Positions 22,966 through 34,749 of a stretch of DNA of 64,000 nt are shown piece by piece (position 1 is the first letter of the stretch; each line of letters starts with the position of its first letter). A program made the position numbers and the translations under genes. The stretch covers positions 17,079,244-17,143,243 of the forward strand of contig CM040443.1 in assembly GCA_022749755.1 (NCBI GenBank), written 5' to 3'. The notes beneath the pieces are model-generated. The model saw only the letters and a program-made list of their open reading frames with translations, was not told where the DNA came from and did no database searches. Source of the stretch: Azadirachta indica (taxonomy: Eukaryota; Streptophyta; Magnoliopsida; Sapindales; Meliaceae).

Positions 22966-23340
22966 TTCTTTTTTTTTAAATAAAATTTTTTAAAATATAT
23001 TTTTTATCTGTAAAATTTTTATAATAAAATTTTTTAATTTTTTAATTATTTAATTATTACAGATAATTTTTTTAAAAAATTCACTAATAATTTTAATAAA
23101 TTAATTTTTAATATTTAATTTTAAAAAAATAAAGTTAAAATTTTTAAAATAAAATAAAAATATTTTAAATAATTTTATTTTTTTAAAAAGTTGAAGAAGT
23201 TTTACTAGTAAAAATTTAAATTTTGTATTTTTTTAATAAAAAAATAACTTTTTTAATTATAAAAATTATTATTTTATTTCAACCCTACGATATAAAAAAT
23301 TAAAAAAATTATCATTTAAAAAATCTTTTTAACTAATAAA
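22966..23340. other. Extremely AT-rich block (~375 bp)
   Basis: Almost entirely A/T with runs of A and T, in a window already AT-rich. AGGGTT at 22963 and AACCCT at 23282 give weak inverted ends. It could be a matrix-attachment-type region or a decayed AT-rich MITE; the sequence alone does not decide. Confidence 0.4.
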
Positions 23341-23576
23341 AAAGTCAAAATATAAGGACATTCAATTTGTTTGTTCTCGCTCCACTATAATTAGATTAGT
23401 AAAGTCTTTGGTTAATAAAACTTTTGGCACAATTATGACATTATCATTCTCTCCTTATCTAAATACAATCCTTTTCTTCCTTCTTATCATTAATTCTTGT
23501 GTATTGTAGCTCAAACCTGTTTTTCTTTCCAAATTTTCATTTTGGAGTTGAAAAGGTACGTGTCATATGTGATTTA

Positions 23577-23725
23577 GAGTACTTTCATTTTTCTTCTTTC
23601 ATTATTATATTATTAGAAGATTGTTAAACTAAAGTACTTTCATTTTCTTTTTTATTAGTAGATTAATTGTTAAATTAAAGTACTTTCATTTTTTTTCTTT
23701 TATTTATAGATTGTTAAATTAGGTG
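23577..23725. repeat. Short tandem array, three units of ~46-57 bp
   Basis: Each unit starts AGTACTTTCATTTT and ends GATTGTTAAAYT-like (near 23579, 23634 and 23680). It lies ~120 bp downstream of the DEFL gene at 23844-24415. Confidence 0.7.
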
Positions 23726-23843
23726 TTATTTAAGAAAACAAAAAGCAGAGAATTAAACGTTAGTAAATTATTGCCTCTTTATTGATAATGTAGAGTATAT
23801 AAGATAGAGTAGTAAAATTCATATAAAAATACTAACAAATAAA

Positions 23844-24415
23844 TTAACAGTTCCAAATACAATAACAAGCATAATCAGTCCCTGCAGCATTTGCAACACA
23901 TTGGCCACTACGTTGTTTGTGTCTTTGGAAGCACTTTTCACCACAATCTGTAAGCGTACATCCTCTGGGAAACAACTCTTCAATGCATCTTATTTGAGCA
24001 TTCGCATGAGATATCATCAAAGTAGCTACAAAAAATATTAAAATAAATTAAAACAAATAAAATATAAAATATATTAGCAAATTAATTAATGAAAATTATA
24101 ATAGTTTTAATGCATATTTACTACAAGTTTTTTTCCTCCTAATAAACTTGAAAAAAATATATATGAAAACTATAAACTAAAATAATACTGAAAAAAAAAT
24201 TTAATTGTATATTGCACGCAAGAGAAATAACGTGCAAACAAATGAGTTAGCTAGGTAATGAAATAATATACATTCACTTTTGAGAATTTAATATACAAAT
24301 AAAGATTTCAAAAAAAAGAAGAAAAAGAAGTTGTGTAAAGTTTATGAGTGATAGATTTTTAACCTGTGAAAACAAGGAAGATGATGAAATGGTGGGTGCC
24401 AGAAAGCTTTGCCAT
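23844..24415 (-). CDS. Defensin-like (LCR-type) secreted cysteine-rich peptide
   Basis: Two exons, 24364-24415 and 23844-24025, joined across a 338 bp GT-AG intron in phase 1, give 77 residues. Residues 1-27 form a signal peptide (MAKLSGTHH, then FIIFLVFTA), with predicted cleavage after SHANA. The mature part has eight cysteines at 31, 40, 45, 49, 60, 71, 73 and 77. CxxxC (45-49), GxC (58-60) and CxC (71-73) form the cysteine-stabilised alpha-beta pattern of plant defensin-like peptides. Such peptides are secreted and act in defence or in pollen/embryo signalling; which applies here cannot be told. The intron position inside the signal peptide is typical of the family. A TATA box (reverse TATAAATA) lies ~85 bp upstream. 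It is intact and nearly identical to 29508-30081 (seven of 77 residues differ). Confidence 0.88.
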
Positions 24416-24494
24416 GTCTACTAAAAGTCTCAACTACTTTAGAAATTTTGATGAAAAATATATGAGTATTGGCGACTTCTACTAAGAAATGAGG

Positions 24495-24507
24495 TTATAT
24501 ATTTATA
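24495..24507 (-). promoter_or_regulatory. TATA box of the DEFL gene (copy 1)
   Basis: Minus-strand TATAAATATATAA lies ~80-90 bp upstream of the start codon and is conserved as TATAAATATGTAA in the duplicate near 30161-30173. Conservation within a recent duplication is weak evidence by itself. Confidence 0.5.
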
Positions 24508-24668
24508 GGTCGTAGAAAGTTTAAATTTAGGACTCAAAAATATACTAATTTCTATTTGAAACTAAATTTTATTTTTGAAATTTTAATCTTATCCTTATTA
24601 CTACATAATTAAACCAAAAAATTTGTTTGCAAAGTTTTTATCACACAATATGTTACAATTACAATTAA

Positions 24669-25794
24669 GGGGAATTAACACATACCTCCTTTGAGATTTG
24701 GTCTATTAACACATAGAGAGAAGGTTTGGGGAAAAGAACATATGCCTCCCCTGCAATCATCCAAGTCCATCCAATTATGATAAAAAATTTTAATTGTCCT
24801 TCATTTTTTAATTTTTGAATAATACAATTTTTGTTTTAATTCCTTATATTTATATTTTAAATTGTTTATTGATATTATGGGCCCCATTATCAAAATAATA
24901 AGCTTACATTTTATTTTAAATTGTTTATTGGTTATTGTGGTTCCCGTTATCAAAATTAAAAGCAATGTATCTGACAAATTTTTGATTTTAAAGAGAGAAG
25001 TAGATTATGTTGCAAAAATGGCATCAAAGGGAAAGTAAATTATATTTATGCTTAACTAGGTTGAATTTTGTCTTTTTTTATCTAGGTCAAATTTTGTTTT
25101 AAAATCTTTGTATTTGTTTGACAGTAGTAGATTGAGATATACTCTGTATTTGATTTATTGTCTTTCTTTTTATATTGCCTCCTTTCTTGAAAAAGAAAAC
25201 CCTTGTTGACTTTTGCTTTATTGTCTTTAAGTGAAAATTTCTTGTGAACAATGTATTTGAATATTGAATATAGTTGAACATGAGGTGGCTGCTCCAACAC
25301 GCTAAACTCAACTTTATTGTTGTTTGGACACGCTAAACTCCAGGTAGTCGTAGCCACTCACACACACTAATGCTAGGCCGCCATTGCTACTCGCACACAC
25401 GAATTACAGCTCCAAAATAGTACAACAATACAATTACAATAAAGCATATGTGTAGCTATTGAGTAATGTTGCTTGAGATCATTTGTTACGGAAAGAGAAT
25501 GGACAAATCTCTAAGAGATAAAGAAACCATACCAGTGGATTAGGCTTATCATTGTTAGGAAACTTGCGAGATTCAAATGTTGGTGCATGAAGAAGATGAA
25601 GTATAAACGAAAGAATTGGACAAAATGGTGAAGATCGGACTCTTGTGGTCTAGTAATTTTACAATAACACCCTTAAACCAAACGGCAATATAACAAACTT
25701 GGATGGCTTTAGGGGAGCTATATGTTTCTTTCCCCAAACCTTTTCTCTAGGTGTTAAAAGGTCAAACCTTAAGGAAGATATGCGTTAATTCTCC
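24669..25794. mobile_element. Non-autonomous TIR element (1126 bp, 10-bp TSD)
   Basis: Inverted ends of ~110 bp: left GGGGAATTAACACATACCTC, right (reverse) GGAGAATTAACGCATATCTT, and both share AAGGTTTGGGGAAA and CATCCAAGT. It is flanked by TTACAATTAA (24659-24668) and TTATAATTAA (25795-25804). The duplicate locus near 30320-30345 has the uninterrupted site. A 9-11 bp duplication and long TIRs suggest a Mutator-like element. The interior is AT-rich and has a ~58 bp tandem duplication (about 24850-24962). It contains open frames up to 91 codons without recognisable domains, and no transposase. Confidence 0.88.
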
Positions 25795-26190
25795 TTATAA
25801 TTAAGGAATTATATCCAATAAATAAAAAATTAATTAAATACACACCACCCTTTTAATTTGTTAGTTATGACATAATATTTTCTCTTGATCTTAATTGTAA
25901 TATTAGATATTAAAATTTTAGAATTTCCAATAAGAATTTTGCTTTCATTGAAAGAAAAATAAGGTTAAAAATTTAGGGTTCGAAATCTATTTGATTTAGT
26001 TTTAAAACTAAATTTTGTTACTTAATTTTGAATGAAGTCCTCATTATTTTTCAATAAAACAAATTTTGTTTTAGAAAGTTTTAGAAGTTTTTCATATTGA
26101 AGTACGTTCTATATGTAATGAAGAGATCATATACAATAATAAAAATTAATTTAATTCACAAATTTATTTTTATTTGTTACTATTGTATAC

Positions 26191-28437
26191 AATTCTCATA
26201 ATTGTAACTACAACATTACAGATAAAATAAAAACTTTTAAAACTTTCTGAACAAACGTTTGTTTTAATTGGAAAGTAATAAGGGCTTAATTAAAAATTAG
26301 ACTATCAAATAACAAGATTTAGTTATTAATATAGATAACCTCTATGTATGCATGTGTGTGTCTCTGTCGTATTTTAAGTGACAAATATCAATATATTTAT
26401 CCTCAAAAACTTTTAAAGTTCTTGAAATTCTTGATAAACATGGCAAAATATCGAAATACTGCTATGACTAATTTTGCATGTTGTTGTATTGGGTTTTGCC
26501 TATTTATTTACTAGTATCTCTAAATAAATATTTCTCGTATATATATATATATTGATGTACTCTATATTATTAATAAAGAGGAAATAATTCTCAAAATTTT
26601 AGTTTAGTCAGTATCATATCCTGATTATGCTTGTTATTATTTTTGGAATCGTTGATTTACTTATTAGTGCATTAATATCTATAATTTATGTTGTTGTAAT
26701 CTATATTATTAATAAGGAGAAAATAAATTAATATCCTGCTATTAAATGTTTTTCCTTTAATTTTTATTTATGGTTTAACTTGATAGCCTTGTGCCATTTT
26801 TATGTCCATATTAATTGACAAAAAATAAATAAATGCTTGAAAATTTTAAATTTGATCATCAATATTTTATCTAATAATACAATATAGTAAATTTGTATAA
26901 TAATGATAATTTTTAAAAAAATTATGTTCATGGTTGATTAATAAATAATATTTTTCTTTTTTACTTATAAATCTTATTAAAAAAATTAAAGTTAATATCA
27001 TCTCTATGAACTATAAAAAAACTCTATTTATGCGTCTTAAAAATTTTACTTTTTGTAGAAAAGATAATATATTTCTTAATCATTTTTTTAGTATTATACG
27101 ATTATATAGATAATCTACCAATATTAGATCGTAAATTAACCAAAAGTTAAGAGTGGAGTGTGGAGATGATGCAAGTCCAATGCCATCCCTTAATCATTAT
27201 TAAATTGAAAAAACAAATTCACAAAATTTGAGTTTTGCATATTTAGTTTGTGTTCCTTTTCCTCCTTCATAGTAATAGTGAATAAAAATTAAAACTTTTT
27301 TAAGGCATCAAGATGACATCCAACATCTAATTGATAAATTTTTAAAAGATTTGATCAATAAAATTGATATAATTAATTATATATACAATTTTTTTTCTAA
27401 ATATACATACAAATTTTAAATTGAAAAATTATATCATCATATCATCGAATCAAATCATATATAAGTAATACATTTTTTGATTAAAAATTAATTTAGTTTC
27501 ATATATAATATTTATGAACTATTATATAATTTTTCAAAATAACATAATTATTTGTTTGATGGTGACTGTTATAAAGCTGCATACTTCTAAAATAGTAATT
27601 ATGCACTCATGTATATTCTCTACTTAATAGGACTGATCATAAAAATTTAAAAATATATGATACAAAAATTAAATACTATATATAAAGTTTGTTAGCTAAT
27701 AACATTAGATTGAAAATTAAACCAAATTTAATAAGGATCGGTTCTGCTTGTACTCTACACTATAATTACAAATACAAAATAATTTTTCCAACGTTAATTT
27801 AATTTATTGAATTTTGTTCTCTCCTTATGAATATATGTTACTATTTTTCTTTTAGTTCTTTATAATGAATTTTTTCTTTCTAGGCTTATTTGAAAAAGAA
27901 AAAAGAATTCTTCAAATGTTATGGTACTAAGATTTGTACTATTTATTTATGATAAGTAATACAAAAGATACAAATTATTTAACACTATCTGTTCTAATTA
28001 ATTATATTAATTTTTTATTTTTACCCAATCAATCTGTTATATTACATCGATTTGTATGTTTTCTTAATATTATTTTGATATATTGTAAATTTGTGAAATC
28101 AAATCACCAAAAGATTACATCTCATTTATAAAATTTTGCAAGTAACTAAGAATTCTAATTGACCGATTATGCTTGCTTTTGCTTTTGCTTTTGGAGCTCT
28201 AATTAATTTATTACAATATCTGGTGAGGTAACTTTCATAATTAACAAAAAAAATTTAAAATTTAAATTTCAGTATAAATTACTGAGATTTTTCACTCTTT
28301 TTCTCTTTTACGTGGATTTTTTCTTTTTACTTTTAAAAAAAAAGAAAATAACGGTCACAACGTTGTCCGTAGAAAATATAAACAAGAAAACACATTAACA
28401 GTTCAAATAGAAAAAGAAAGCAAGAGGGAAAATGCAA
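26191..28437. other. Intergenic, no gene recognised
   Basis: AT-rich spacer between the duplicated DEFL block and the third DEFL gene. (TA)n occurs at 26538-26553. No conserved coding or RNA feature was recognised. Confidence 0.5.
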
Positions 28438-28952
28438 TTACATTGGAGGATTTTTACAGTAATAAGTGCAAAAACAGATAGGCTACTTGCATTCTCCCAC
28501 ACCGCTGGGTTCTTGTGAACATTCCTGGATGCATTTCTGCAAGTCACATTTCTTTGAATCGATTAGCTTGTGACATGTGTGCTCAGGAATTCTTGCTGCA
28601 TCCACACCTTGCAAAGCCAAAGCTGGGAAGAAGAAATAGGAAATCAGTCAAATTAAACCATGTAAATGTGTTGAAATTGTTGCAGGAAACAATTGTTTTC
28701 TGTTTTCTGCTATGAAAGCCACAAAACAAGAGTTTGCAGATCATAATAGAGGCCAGCCTTTTTAGATAAAAAATGAGTTATTGATTAAATGTACAAAGAT
28801 TAAATGAGTTATTCATTAAGTATTTTCAACAACACATGCATACAGAGACAGGCTATGAAACGCAGATGAAAAGATGGGAGTAAAACATAAGAGAACAACC
28901 TGATACCCAGGAGGAGAAACAGAGAGCAGAACGTACAGATCATCATCTCCAT
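28438..28952 (-). pseudogene. Defensin-like gene with one premature stop
   Basis: Exon 1 is 28907-28952 and exon 2 is 28438-28622, with a GT-AG intron in phase 1 as in the neighbouring DEFL genes. The donor is the GTATC at 28906, which keeps the frame. The signal peptide is MEMMICTFCSLFLLLALALQ, with cleavage predicted near GVDAA. Eight cysteines align with the family (32, 41, 46, 50, 60, 65, 67, 71), but codon 62 (28483-28485) is TAG, directly after the fifth cysteine. The frame stays open beyond it to a TAA at 28438-28440, restoring CxC and the last cysteine. It is therefore a full-length gene with one nonsense change: a young pseudogene, a null allele or a base-call error. Sequence is far from the other two copies, so it is an older paralogue. 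Confidence 0.8.
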
Positions 28953-29429
28953 CTTCCAGATCCTGATTTTGAGATTTGTTTTGTGTAAGAAATGGAAGCT
29001 CTTAATGTCAAAGGCTATTCGCTCACAAGTGACTGAATATTTTAACTTGAAAATACTTGCCGAAAACTAGTTAAAAAGAAAACCTATCAATAACACTTTC
29101 TGGAAACTAGTTAAAAATTTATACTGACGCCGGTATAAAATTTTATTTCTTAGAAAATTTCTTGTAATATTCCTAACATATTGATAAAATAATCTTCCAT
29201 ATACGTTTAGTGCAATACTATAACTTTTATTCAATTTTCTAATTAGCACGTAACAAAATTTTTAGGATCGTTTGAATGTTTAGTTTTACTAAAAACCACT
29301 ATTTTTCAATAGACTATAAAGTAGAAAGATATTCATATTTTAATAATTTGTTGATTAATGAGAAATTTGAAAGATATATACGAAGAATCATAAATAAAAC
29401 AAGCAAAAAGGAAAGACTTAAAATTTAGG
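28953..29429. other. Intergenic spacer between two DEFL genes
   Basis: AT-rich. It should hold the promoter of the minus-strand gene ending upstream at 28952. No clear TATA box could be chosen and no other feature was recognised. Confidence 0.45.
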
Positions 29430-30691
29430 AAATTATTTCCTTTTTTTTGATAATGTAGAGTACATAAGATAGAGTAGTTATATCATATAAAAATGCTAAC
29501 AAATAAATTAACAGTTCCAAATACAATAACAAGCATAATCAGTCCCTACAGCATTTGCAACGCATTGGCCACTACGTTGCTTGTGTCTTTGGAAGCACTT
29601 TTCACCACAATTTGTAAGTGTACATCCTTTGGGATACAACTCTTCAATGCATCTTTTTTGAGCATTAGCATGAGATATCATCAAAGCAGCTACAAAAAAT
29701 ATTAAAATAAATTAAAACAAACGAAAATATAAAATATATTAGCAAATTAATTAATGAAAATTATAATAGTTTTAATCCATATTTACTACAAGTGTTTTTC
29801 TCCTAATAAACTTGAAAAATATATATATATTAAAACTATAAACTAAAATAATATTGAAAAAAAATTTTAATTCTATATTGCACGCAAGAGAAATAATGTG
29901 TAAACAAATGAGTTAGCTTGGTAATGAAATAATGTGCAATCACTTTTGAGAATTTAACATACCAATAAAGATTTAAAAGAAAAAAGAAAAAGAAGTTCGT
30001 GTAAAGTTTATAAATGGTAGATTTTTAACCTGTGAAAACAAGGAAGATGATGAAAAAGTGGGTGCCAGAAAGCTTTGCCATTTCTACTAAATTTCTCAAC
30101 TGCTTTAGAAATTTTGATGAAAAATATATGAATATTGGTGACTTCTACTAAGAAATGAGGTTACATATTTATAGGTAGTAGAAAAATTAAATTTAGGGCT
30201 AAAAATGTACTGATTTTAAAACTAAATTTTGTTATTCGTTTTTGAATTTGTAATCTTATCCTTATTACTATATAATTAAAACAAAAAATTTGTTTGTAAA
30301 GTTTTTATCAATAATACATTACAATTACAATTAAGAGAATTATATTCAATCAATAAAAAATTAATTAAATGCACACCACTCTTTTAATTTGTTAGTTATT
30401 GCATAATATTTTCTCTTGATTTTAATTGTAATATTAGACATTAAAAATTTTAGAACTTTCCAATAAAAATGTTGCTTTCATTAGGTTAAAAATTTAGGGC
30501 TCAGATCTTGCTTAAGTAATTTAGTTAAAAACTAAGATTTATTATTTAATTTTCAGTGAAGCCCTTATTATTTTCAATAAAACAAATTTTGTTTTGGAAA
30601 GTTTTAAAACCTTTTCATAATTGAAGTACGTTATATATACAATAACAAAAATTAATTTAATTTACAAATTATTTTTATTTGTTAGTATTGT
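29430..30691. repeat. Segmental duplication, copy 2 (empty-site copy)
   Basis: Aligns with 23766-26190 minus the TIR element. Near 30335 the sequence reads CAATTACAATTAAGAGAATT with no insertion, i.e. the ancestral target site. The duplication is cut off at 30691 by a copia fragment. Confidence 0.88.
29508..30081 (-). CDS. Defensin-like (LCR-type) secreted peptide, duplicate copy
   Basis: Exons 30030-30081 and 29508-29689, with a 340 bp phase-1 GT-AG intron, give 77 residues. Signal peptide MAKLSGTHFFIIFLVFTAAL continues to SHANA at residue 27, and all eight cysteines sit at the same positions as in 23844-24415 (31, 40, 45, 49, 60, 71, 73, 77). Differences from that copy are H9F, T19A, I29K, F36Y, R38K, D44N and A65V. 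By eye, eight nucleotide differences are replacement and four are silent, so there is no strong sign of purifying selection between the copies. Reading frame, splice sites and TATA box are intact. The target of the peptide cannot be inferred. Confidence 0.88.
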
Positions 30692-31893
30692 GTAACTTCA
30701 ATTCTCCCATCATACTCATTTCGAATTCCTTTCTCATGCAATTTGAAAATTCTTCATATGAGGATTTATTAGTAGCATCGAATATAATATCATCAGCATA
30801 AATTTGAACAATAAGTAAATCATGCCCTCTTTTATGCTTGAAGAACAATGTGGGATCTTCCTTTCCCATGTTAAAACCATTTTCTAAAAGAAATTTACTA
30901 AGCCTCTCATTCCAAGCTCAGGAATGTTTTAAATCATATAAGGCTTTTGTCAATTTATACACATGATTTGGAAAGCTTTTATTTTCAAAACTAGGATCTT
31001 GTTCAAGATAAACTTTCTCCATGATGTACCCATTCAAGAATGCATTTTTAACATCCATTTGATACAAAATGAATTCTTTATTACATGCAAAAGCAAGCAA
31101 CATCCTAATGGACTCTAGTTTAGCTATAGGTTCAAATGTCTCATTAAAATAAACCCCTTCTTCTTGGTTATACCCTTTGGCTACTAATCTAGGCTTGTTC
31201 CTAACAACCACACCAGATTCATCCATCTTGTATCTAAATACCCATTTAGTTCCAATGACGAATTGATGTTCCAGTCTTGGGACTAATTCCCACACTTTAT
31301 TTATCTCAAATTGATTTAGCTCTTTTTGCATGGCCATTATCCTATTTTCATCTTTTTTAGCTTCAAGAAAAGTCTTAGGCTCAATTTGAGATATGAATTC
31401 AAGTTTGCTACTAATGTTCGTAATAGATGTCTTAATCTTAATGCCATGAGATGAATCACTAATAAATCATGTGGGTGACTCCTTAGGGAGTGATTTAGCA
31501 TGATCATGTTCAATTTTTGTCATTTACTCCTCTTGGTGTACAATTTCCTCTCCTTGTTGTGTGGAGTCTTTAGATATGGCTTTGTTTTACTTCTCAAGTT
31601 ACAAATGTTCCATTTCCTTGTCAAGATCATCATCAGCAACAACTTTCTCCATCGAGAAAGAGTCAAATTCATCAAAGATAACGTGCACCAACTCCTCAAT
31701 AATTAACATTGGTTTGTTGAACACCTTATAGGCTAACCAAGAAAAATCCCAACATCTGATTTTGAATCAAATTTACCTAAGTTATCTTTGGTGTTTAAGA
31801 TAAAATATTTTGAGCCAAAAACTTTAAAATAGCTAATATTGGGTCTTCTATTATTCCAAAGCTCATAGGGGGTTTTGTTGAGAATAACCCAAG
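30692..31893 (-). pseudogene. SIRE-like Ty1/copia fragment (integrase end to RT)
   Basis: On the minus strand, from high to low coordinate. First comes an integrase C-terminal stretch (KTPYELWNNRRPNISYFKVF, then KDNLGKFDSKSDVGIFLG, ~31740-31890), which breaks into several stops. RT follows: WVFRYKMDESG, RLVAKGYNQEEG, MDVKNAFLNG (31337-30918), then KALYDLKHS-stop-AWNERLSKFLLENGF, then LLIVQIYADDIIFDATN with the catalytic YADD, ending FEMSMMGEL. The wording of the last motifs is typical of the SIRE/Maximus lineage. No LTR, gag or RNase H is present, so it is an internal fragment. Confidence 0.85.
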
Positions 31894-31914
31894 CTTTTCA
31901 TTAGTAATCAGGTT

Positions 31915-33179
31915 TATTACTTAATCAGTAGTGAATGTTCGCGTAAAACGGTAAAATTTTGGTATGAATAAGTTCATAACCTTAACCCGAGTAATTAAGT
32001 CCGTAGGGGTGTTTTAACACCTAATACCCTAAGGCCAATTGATCTGAGAGTTATTGGTTAAAGCTCGCTATATAAAAAGGCCACAAAAAGAAAGGAGAAA
32101 GAAATAATCTTTACCCAAAGAAGTTTACATTGTCAAAATTTAGAACCAATGTTGTTTGATTTCAATTAAGTCTCATAATGTGTATTAGTTACAAAAAGCA
32201 CAAAAAAAAAGGTTCATTAATAATTTGACTACTAAGTATTTAGCATATATATAATAAATCTTTAAGTGAGAGTTTGTTTATTTTGAAAAGATCAAAAGGA
32301 GAAAAATTATTATTACTTTAGATGTAAATTCTATAAATCAATTCTAAATGATATTGCTTAGATTACAAAGGACTAGTAATAAGCTGGTAGGGGAGTATGA
32401 TGAATGTTTAAAAGTATAAGATTATCAAGAGAAATACTAGGGCATGATTAATTGAAAATTGGCAAATTATGTTCACACATGTGAAGTATTTTTTGTTTTA
32501 CCTATATAAAGAAAGATGTGGAAGTGAGGAGGAACTGATCTTTGTTATCATTTTGTCTTTTTTATAATTTGAGTTTCACTTAAATAATATCTTTTTAAAT
32601 TAGTAATTAGGGTTAAGGGTGAAATTTTGTTGATTTTATAGCATTGTTCTTTTATCATTTTAAGTTGTGCTTTAATGTAAAATCATTTCAATTGAGTGAA
32701 TTCTATTTCTTAAACGTGTTTTGCTTTGTTAGGAGACTTGATTCATTGTTAACGAAAGGTACACTGAATGCTTGCACATTTTCTACAAACCAAGAACAAA
32801 TTATGTTATAGCTTTCACAAGTAAATTGAATGATTAATCTTTTATTTTGTTACCATTTCTTCAAAACGGTATTGTGATGCATTTCAATATATTTATCTTC
32901 TAATTAAGATCATCTCGTAAGTGATTCTTAATTGAACTAAAAAAAATGAGTGAATAATGATTTCTATAATTATCAACAAAATAAATTCGTAATGCCCTAA
33001 TAGTTAATAACACTAAACTTGCATTTCACAAGTAACAAATTCATTCTATTTTCATAATATTTAGACATTGGACTTGTGGACTTTTTATAACGTATTTTCA
33101 GTGGACTGATACTTGAACTTCTGAATTTTATTACTTGAAACAACCTATACTTGAGATTTATAATCTTTAAGTTGTAGTA
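31915..33179 (+). mobile_element. Remnant of family Y (Athila-like): 3' interior and deleted LTR
   Basis: 31915-32397 aligns with 57135-57618 of the complete Y element, ending in the polypurine tract AAGCTGGTAGGGGAGTA. The LTR starts at 32398 (TGATGAATGTTTAAAAG). After ~42 bp it jumps to the part matching 35975 onward, so ~610 bp of the LTR are missing. It ends near 33179 (AAGTTGTAGTA). No coding sequence is left. Confidence 0.82.
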
Positions 33180-34388
33180 TAGCTTGGTCAACCAAGCCGA
33201 TCTGAATCAGGTCTGTAGGACAAAAGTATTGTGAAGCGATTTTTGGGAAGTTTTAAAAGCTTCGCATTTTGATCCATTTTGAAGGTTTGAAAAATTTACA
33301 ATTTGCTCTAGATTTTAGATTTCAAACCTTTTAAAAATTAGTCAAGCTCAATATTTTAAAGACTTAGACTTTGATCCCATTTGAAAAAAGATTTAGAAAG
33401 AATCTCGAGCTTAACGCAATCATCATACATAATTATATACATAAGTATGCATTTATGAAAATACAAAGAAGTACCACACTTGTATCTTGAAACTTCAAAT
33501 TAAGCTTGATTTCCTTTTCCTTTTTGCGGATTGGACAAGATATTTTTTAATCGTCAAAATTCAAGTTTATGTGACCTCAAGGTCAACAACAATATCTGAA
33601 CTTGCCAGAAGGCAAGGAGCAATTTGGGCTAGTCAAAACCCAGGCAGTAGGGCAAGGACCGGTTACTAACCAGAAGGGGACTATAGGCCAACCCTAGCTC
33701 ATATAGGACCTTACCACCTAAAAACCAAGGGACAACTAGATCCCCTAATCCAACAAGGTAAACCCATGTGGCACAAGATATTGAGAATACAAAATCCATT
33801 AATCCCAACTCATAACAGTGTACACCAAGGTTGAATAGGCAAGCTTTGCGTGCACCAGGTTGAGCAAGGTTAGGGCTGCCAATTATTGCCCAGCCTTACC
33901 TCCATATATAAACATATTTTTCCTAGGTTTGAAGTATGTTCCTACCCAAGAAAAAACCCATTCTCCTAAAAAGCCTTCTCTTACACACATCCCTAAGAAC
34001 ATTCTCCTTGCTCATTCTTACCTCTATTAATGCTCCATGAGCCCTCTATGAACACCTCTTCTTAACTGCTTTCTCTAAACAAAGAAAAGGGTTGATCACA
34101 TTCACTATTGCTGTACCTCATTTCCCTTCTCAACATTTCATTTCTATTTACATAAAAAGGGCAAGACTTGTGGCCTTCAAATTTACTCTATGACAAGAAT
34201 TTACTTAAGCATTAGAGGGGGATCCCTAGAGAGGCAACCTTCATCTGACCTTTGTTCTATCTTTCAAGGTGTTTACGTAACGGCTTCACAAAATCTTGTT
34301 TTGAGACTATTAAGACTATTAATCTCCCCCCATTCCTGGCCCTATTCTCATTATATCACCCTAATTTTACTCTATTTATGGCGAATCT
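33180..34388 (+). repeat. Probable LTR fragment of another gypsy element
   Basis: No protein is encoded. CCATATATAAACATA near 33902 looks like a TATA box, and near 34200 there is TTTACTTAAGCATTAGAGGG followed by GGATCCCTAGAGAGGCAACC. The latter resembles the conserved end-of-R/U5 block of many plant gypsy LTRs. Boundaries are unclear. The GGCAAGG/CAAGGTT-rich middle (33600-33880) has no recognisable gene. Confidence 0.4.
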
Positions 34389-34692
34389 TGTAAGGCCCTA
34401 AACTCGTGGGGATTTGCCATCCCTATTCACTGACTTGTAAAGCCTATAAATAGGCAATTGTGTGTTTAGTTGTGGTGGTGAAAAATGGAACTAAAATGTT
34501 ACTAGCCTTTCTTTTACTTACCTATTACTCCCATCTCTGCATTACAAATTTACTTACATATTCACCTTTCTTAATCCTCATAGATTATCACATGATAGCC
34601 TTACCTACTTATAAGCTAATCATCACATCTAACTCCTTCTGTATAATCCATCATTCTATGACACTCATAAAAAATTTTACTCCCAACCATCA

Positions 34693-34704
34693 GTGGTATT
34701 AGAG
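34693..34704 (+). other. Primer binding site of the copia relic
   Basis: TGGTATTAGAGC, one base from the canonical tRNA-Met site, follows AACCATCAG at the probable LTR end. Confidence 0.75.
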
Positions 34705-34749
34705 CTTTGTTCGACCAATATTGGGTGTAATCCTACTAACTCAATACCA

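Larger units (their letters stand above)
23766..26190. repeat. Segmental duplication, copy 1 (carries DEFL gene and TIR element)
   Basis: Aligns with 29430-30691 through the DEFL gene, its intron, promoter and ~500 bp of upstream flank. The only large difference is the 1126 bp element at 24669-25794. Without it the block is ~1.29 kb. Confidence 0.88.

Noticed and set aside
25082..25357. 91-codon minus-strand open frame inside the TIR element
   Set aside because: Lys/Asn-rich with no domain, in a region with an internal tandem duplication; no sign of a transposase.
27934..28131. 65-codon plus-strand open frame in the intergenic spacer
   Set aside because: Phe/Ile/Leu-rich product of AT-rich DNA, with no conserved motif or plausible gene context.
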